From positions 1 through 6,742 of the forward strand of contig JACDHN010000151.1 of the NCBI GenBank assembly GCA_013821025.1: a DNA stretch of 6,742 nt. Reading direction: 5' to 3'. A model generated the notes under the pieces. That model saw only the letters and a list, made by a program, of their open reading frames with translations. It was not told the origin of the DNA and ran no database searches. The stretch comes from Acidimicrobiia bacterium. Its GTDB lineage: Bacteria; Actinomycetota; Acidimicrobiia; Acidimicrobiales; Ilumatobacteraceae. This document shows, piece after piece, positions 4,806-6,742 of this stretch; within the stretch, counting starts at the first letter, position 1, and the number at the start of each line of letters is the position of its first letter. The position numbers and the translations under genes were made by a program.

Positions 4806-5105
4806 ATGAGCCAGCCCGCCCCGATGCCGACGGTCGCCGAGCCGAAGATCATCACGCGCACCGATGAATCGACCGAGACCGAGGAACCGTCAGCCGCTCA
4901 CATCGTCAAGACGGATCCGGGTGAATCGGCGGCAGCCAAGGTGCTCGAGGCCCGGATCACGGGCACGCCGCTCGAAGCCCTGTGCGGTCATGTGTGGGTG
5001 CCTGCTCGCGATCCCCGCCAACTCCCCCTGTGCCAGGCATGCAAGGACGTCTACGAGCTGTACCGGGCGTTCAATGACGGCCTGTCCGGCACGCCGACCG
5101 ACTGA
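4806..5105 (+). CDS. DUF3039 family small Cys-containing protein
   Basis: A 99-residue protein with a disordered Pro/Glu/Thr-rich N-terminus (1-28) and the DUF3039 pattern: AHIVK (31-35), EALCGHVWVPARDP (57-70), LCQACKDVYE (75-84). Cys60, Cys76 and Cys79, with His32 as a possible fourth ligand, would make a small zinc-binding site; the ALCG...P.CxxCK.(I/V)YE arrangement is what I recall for this actinobacterial family, which has no known function. I chose ATG 4806 because an in-frame start at 4665 adds 47 low-complexity residues unlike the family. No good Shine-Dalgarno precedes it. Its stop codon lies inside the GAGGG ribosome-binding site of the next gene, eight bases before that gene's ATG, so the two are very likely co-transcribed. 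Confidence 0.85.
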   Translation: MSQPAPMPTVAEPKIITRTDESTETEEPSAAHIVKTDPGESAAAKVLEARITGTPLEALCGHVWVPARDPRQLPLCQACKDVYELYRAFNDGLSGTPTD

Positions 5106-5108
5106 GGG
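5104..5108 (+). promoter_or_regulatory. Shine-Dalgarno GAGGG overlapping a stop codon
   Basis: GAGGG begins inside the TGA stop of the DUF3039 gene and lies five bases before the ATG at 5114. This is the clearest ribosome-binding site in the window and supports both that start and coupled translation of the two genes. Confidence 0.6.
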
Positions 5109-5113
5109 CGCCG

Positions 5114-5866
5114 ATGAAGCTCGCTGTGCGCATCTTGGGGTCTGACGCCGCCCCACCTGTCGTGTTCCTCGGCTCCCTCGGCAGCACGATCGACATGTGG
5201 GGGCCCCAAGTCGAGGTGCTCGACGGTGAGCTGCGCGTCCTGCTCATGGATCACCGCGGGCACGGGGCCACCGACACGCCGCCTGGTCCGTACACGATCG
5301 CCGATCTCGGCGGCGACGTGCTCGAGACGCTCGACGATCTCGGGATCGAGCGCGTCCACCTCGTCGGGTTGTCGCTCGGCGCCATGACGGCGATGTGGCT
5401 TGCGGCCGAACATCCCGAGCGCGTGGCCGGCACCATGCTGCTCAGCACGTCGGCGTTCATCCCCGACGCCGGATGGGAGGACCGCGCAGCGACCGTCCGT
5501 CAGCGGGGCATGGATGCCATCGCCACCATGGTGGTGTCCAGATGGCTCACACCGCGGTGGTCCGAGGCCCACCTCGACGCCCGTGACCGCCTGGCCGCCA
5601 TGGTGGCGTCGATCGATCCCGAGGGCTACGCCAACTGCTGCGGCGCCATTGCCACCATGGACTTGCGACCCCAGCTCGCCGGCATCGACGTCCCCTGCGT
5701 CGTCGTCGTCGGTCGTGACGATCCGAACACACCGCCCGAGCATGCCGAGGTCATCGCCGCCGGCATCCCGGCGGCATCGCTGGAGCTGATCGACGGCGCC
5801 CACTTCTGCAACTGGGACAACGCTGCCGTGGTCAACGACATCATCCGCAGGCACGTGCGCGCCTGA
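5114..5866 (+). CDS. Alpha/beta hydrolase, 3-oxoadipate enol-lactonase-like
   Basis: A 250-residue alpha/beta hydrolase resembling PcaD, which opens 3-oxoadipate enol-lactone in the beta-ketoadipate pathway. Visible features: FLGSLGSTIDMWGPQ (18-32) with the oxyanion region, LMDHRGHGATDTPPGPYTIADL (44-65), the nucleophile elbow G85-L-S87-L-G89, the acid in VVVGRDDPNTPP (Asp203) and the base in GAHFCNW (His230). All three triad residues are present and the length is normal for the family. FLGSLG, DHRGHG and DDPxTPP are the features that suggest PcaD over a generic hydrolase. No other aromatic-degradation gene (pcaB, pcaC, pcaG/H) is in view, so the substrate is uncertain and no symbol is assigned. 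The ATG at 5114 follows a strong GAGGG. The next hydrolase gene starts seven bases after its stop. Confidence 0.88.
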   Translation: MKLAVRILGSDAAPPVVFLGSLGSTIDMWGPQVEVLDGELRVLLMDHRGHGATDTPPGPYTIADLGGDVLETLDDLGIERVHLVGLSLGAMTAMWLAAEHPERVAGTMLLSTSAFIPDAGWEDRAATVRQRGMDAIATMVVSRWLTPRWSEAHLDARDRLAAMVASIDPEGYANCCGAIATMDLRPQLAGIDVPCVVVVGRDDPNTPPEHAEVIAAGIPAASLELIDGAHFCNWDNAAVVNDIIRRHVRA

Positions 5867-5873
5867 CGACGTC

Positions 5874-6641
5874 GTGACGCTCCCCCGCCTCGACCTCCTG
5901 GCCGAGCCCGTCGACGCCACCACGGCGATCGTGCTCGCCCATGGCGGCCGGCAGAGCTCGCAGTCTGTTCCATCGGACTGGGGGCATCCGATCCTGCGCA
6001 TGTGGCCGTTCGCCGATGTCGCCCGTGCGAACGCACCGGAGGCGCTCGTCGGTCTGGTGCGTTACCGGCACCGGGGATGGAACGATCGTGCGGCGGCCAA
6101 GGATCTTTGGGGTGTGCTCGATGCCGTCGGCGATGACGGCGTCACGACGATCGCACTCATCGGTCACTCGATGGGCGGCCGGGCCGTGGTGGCTGCCGGC
6201 GATCATCCTCTCGTGACGGGTGTCCTGGCGCTGGCGCCGTGGCTGCCGAGCGGCGAGCCCCTGGTGGACCTGTCAGGACGGTTCATCGTGTTCGCGCACG
6301 GCGATCGGGATCGCATCACGAGCGCCCGCTTGACGGCTGAGTACGTGTCGCGAGCCCGGCGCCAGGGTCTGCCCGTCGGCCTGTTCTCCGTAGCCGGCGA
6401 GAGCCACGCCCTGCTGCGTCGCGATGGCGACTGGAACGAGCTCGTACGCCGCTTCGTCGCCAGCACGCTATGCGGTGAGCCCGACCCGGAGTTGCTCGGC
6501 GTCGTGAGCGACGATCCGCTCCACGGTGCCGACGCCCTGCCTGCATGGACCGCAGCTGGACCGTCGGCCGGCGCCGTGATGGCCGTCGGCGCCGCCCGGC
6601 TGCGCCTTCCGCTCGGACGCAGCATCGCCGCCGATCGCTGA
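5874..6641 (+). CDS. Alpha/beta hydrolase, substrate unknown
   Basis: A 255-residue hydrolase with a compact core. Features: TTAIVLAHGGRQSS (16-29) with the HGG oxyanion turn, LVRYRHRGWND (61-71), the nucleophile elbow G97-H-S99-M-G-G, the acid in FAHGDRDRIT (Asp146) and the base in GESHALLRR (His178). The core ends near residue 197. A tail of about 55 residues (201-255), rich in Ala, Gly and Pro and without clear structure, follows and is not usual for the family. It is more like dienelactone-hydrolase or small esterase types than like the preceding PcaD-like protein, to which it shows little similarity outside the fold, so the pair does not look like a recent duplication. The start is GTG 5874, seven bases after the previous stop, with no strong ribosome-binding site, so coupling is likely. 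It is probably the last gene of the cluster, since a palindrome and a new promoter follow. Confidence 0.85.
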   Translation: MTLPRLDLLAEPVDATTAIVLAHGGRQSSQSVPSDWGHPILRMWPFADVARANAPEALVGLVRYRHRGWNDRAAAKDLWGVLDAVGDDGVTTIALIGHSMGGRAVVAAGDHPLVTGVLALAPWLPSGEPLVDLSGRFIVFAHGDRDRITSARLTAEYVSRARRQGLPVGLFSVAGESHALLRRDGDWNELVRRFVASTLCGEPDPELLGVVSDDPLHGADALPAWTAAGPSAGAVMAVGAARLRLPLGRSIAADR

Positions 6642-6651
6642 CGGCGTGCAC

Positions 6652-6665
6652 ACCGAGCGCTCGGT
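6652..6665. promoter_or_regulatory. Perfect 14-bp palindrome, candidate operator
   Basis: ACCGAGCGCTCGGT is its own reverse complement with no mismatch. It starts 10 bases after the stop of the second hydrolase and its last base is the first T of the TACCCT -10 of the next gene, so it fills the promoter spacer. That is a typical repressor position. As RNA it would be a hairpin with almost no loop and no T-tract, a poor terminator. Confidence 0.45.
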
Positions 6666-6670
6666 ACCCT
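6665..6670 (+). promoter_or_regulatory. -10 hexamer TACCCT for the right-edge gene
   Basis: TACCCT, identical to the hexamers before the genes starting at 1954 and 3493, ends seven bases before GTG 6678. This predicts a leaderless transcript. It abuts the palindrome at 6652-6665. Confidence 0.5.
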
Positions 6671-6677
6671 CGCCCGG

Positions 6678-6742
6678 GTGGATGAGATCGAGATGCGTGT
6701 GCGGGCGGCGGTCGACGAGTTCCGGACTGCCGGTGTCGAGGG
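6678..6742 (+). CDS. N-terminal fragment of an unidentified gene (cut by window edge)
   Basis: An open frame from GTG 6678 to the window end encodes 21 residues, MDEIEMRVRAAVDEFRTAGV followed by E. This looks like an amphipathic, charged N-terminal helix of a soluble protein. Most codons end in G or C, and the TACCCT hexamer seven bases upstream supports the start. An ATG at 6693 is an in-frame alternative. Too little is visible to name a family. Confidence 0.5.
   Translation, partial: MDEIEMRVRAAVDEFRTAGVE

Noticed and set aside
5051..6001. A 316-residue minus-strand frame
   Set aside because: It is antisense to the PcaD-like hydrolase, which has an intact catalytic triad and a strong ribosome-binding site.
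5114..6641. The two hydrolases as a tandem duplication
   Set aside because: Beyond the shared fold motifs (GxSxG, Asp, His) their sequences differ in strands, loops and tail, so no recent duplication is visible.
1..6742. tRNA, rRNA, CRISPR, insertion sequence, phage or toxin-antitoxin features
   Set aside because: No tRNA-like cloverleaf, regularly spaced repeats, terminal inverted repeats, transposase motifs or paired small toxin-antitoxin genes were seen; composition is uniform, giving no sign of a transferred island.

Overview
The window is high-GC, gene-dense bacterial DNA with strong G/C bias at third codon positions and many GTG starts. Ku-LigD end joining, small proteins resembling the DUF4031 and DUF3039 families, and starts that sit a few bases after TAnnnT hexamers (suggesting leaderless mRNAs) point to an actinobacterium. 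Acidimicrobiia (Ilumatobacter-like) is my best guess, but it rests on protein resemblance from memory, not on a search.

Layout. The left third reads leftward: an eight-helix membrane protein of unknown function (1076-1954), then ku (218-1012), then the N-terminal part of ligD (1-221), which overlaps the ku stop by four bases and runs off the window edge. Ku and LigD together form the bacterial non-homologous end-joining system. A divergent promoter region (1955-1989) separates this block from a secreted lipoprotein gene (1990-2631). Next comes a gene whose protein aligns by eye with the RadC/JAB fold but lacks the metal ligands (2731-3207). It converges, with only four bases between, on a DUF4031 gene (3212-3493). 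The DUF4031 gene diverges from a small YeaQ/GlsB-type membrane protein gene (3517-3795), and the two predicted -10 hexamers overlap on a shared TA. A 168-base gap with a strong hairpin precedes an HD-type phosphohydrolase gene (3964-4638). A doubtful 48-residue membrane ORF lies opposite its 3' end. The right third is a tight rightward cluster: a DUF3039-type Cys protein (4806-5105), a 3-oxoadipate enol-lactonase-like alpha/beta hydrolase (5114-5866) and a second alpha/beta hydrolase (5874-6641). The cluster ends at a perfect 14-bp palindrome abutting the promoter of a gene cut by the right edge (6678-6742).

Functionally this looks like ordinary chromosomal backbone. End joining is the only multi-gene pathway that can be named with confidence. 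No RNA gene, mobile element, CRISPR array, phage or toxin-antitoxin gene was seen, and I do not find a convincing undescribed multi-gene system. The most notable points are the catalytically dead RadC-like protein with an acidic tandem repeat at its former active-site loop, the shared-TA bidirectional promoter, the recurrent leaderless-type promoters, and the palindrome at the promoter of the last gene.
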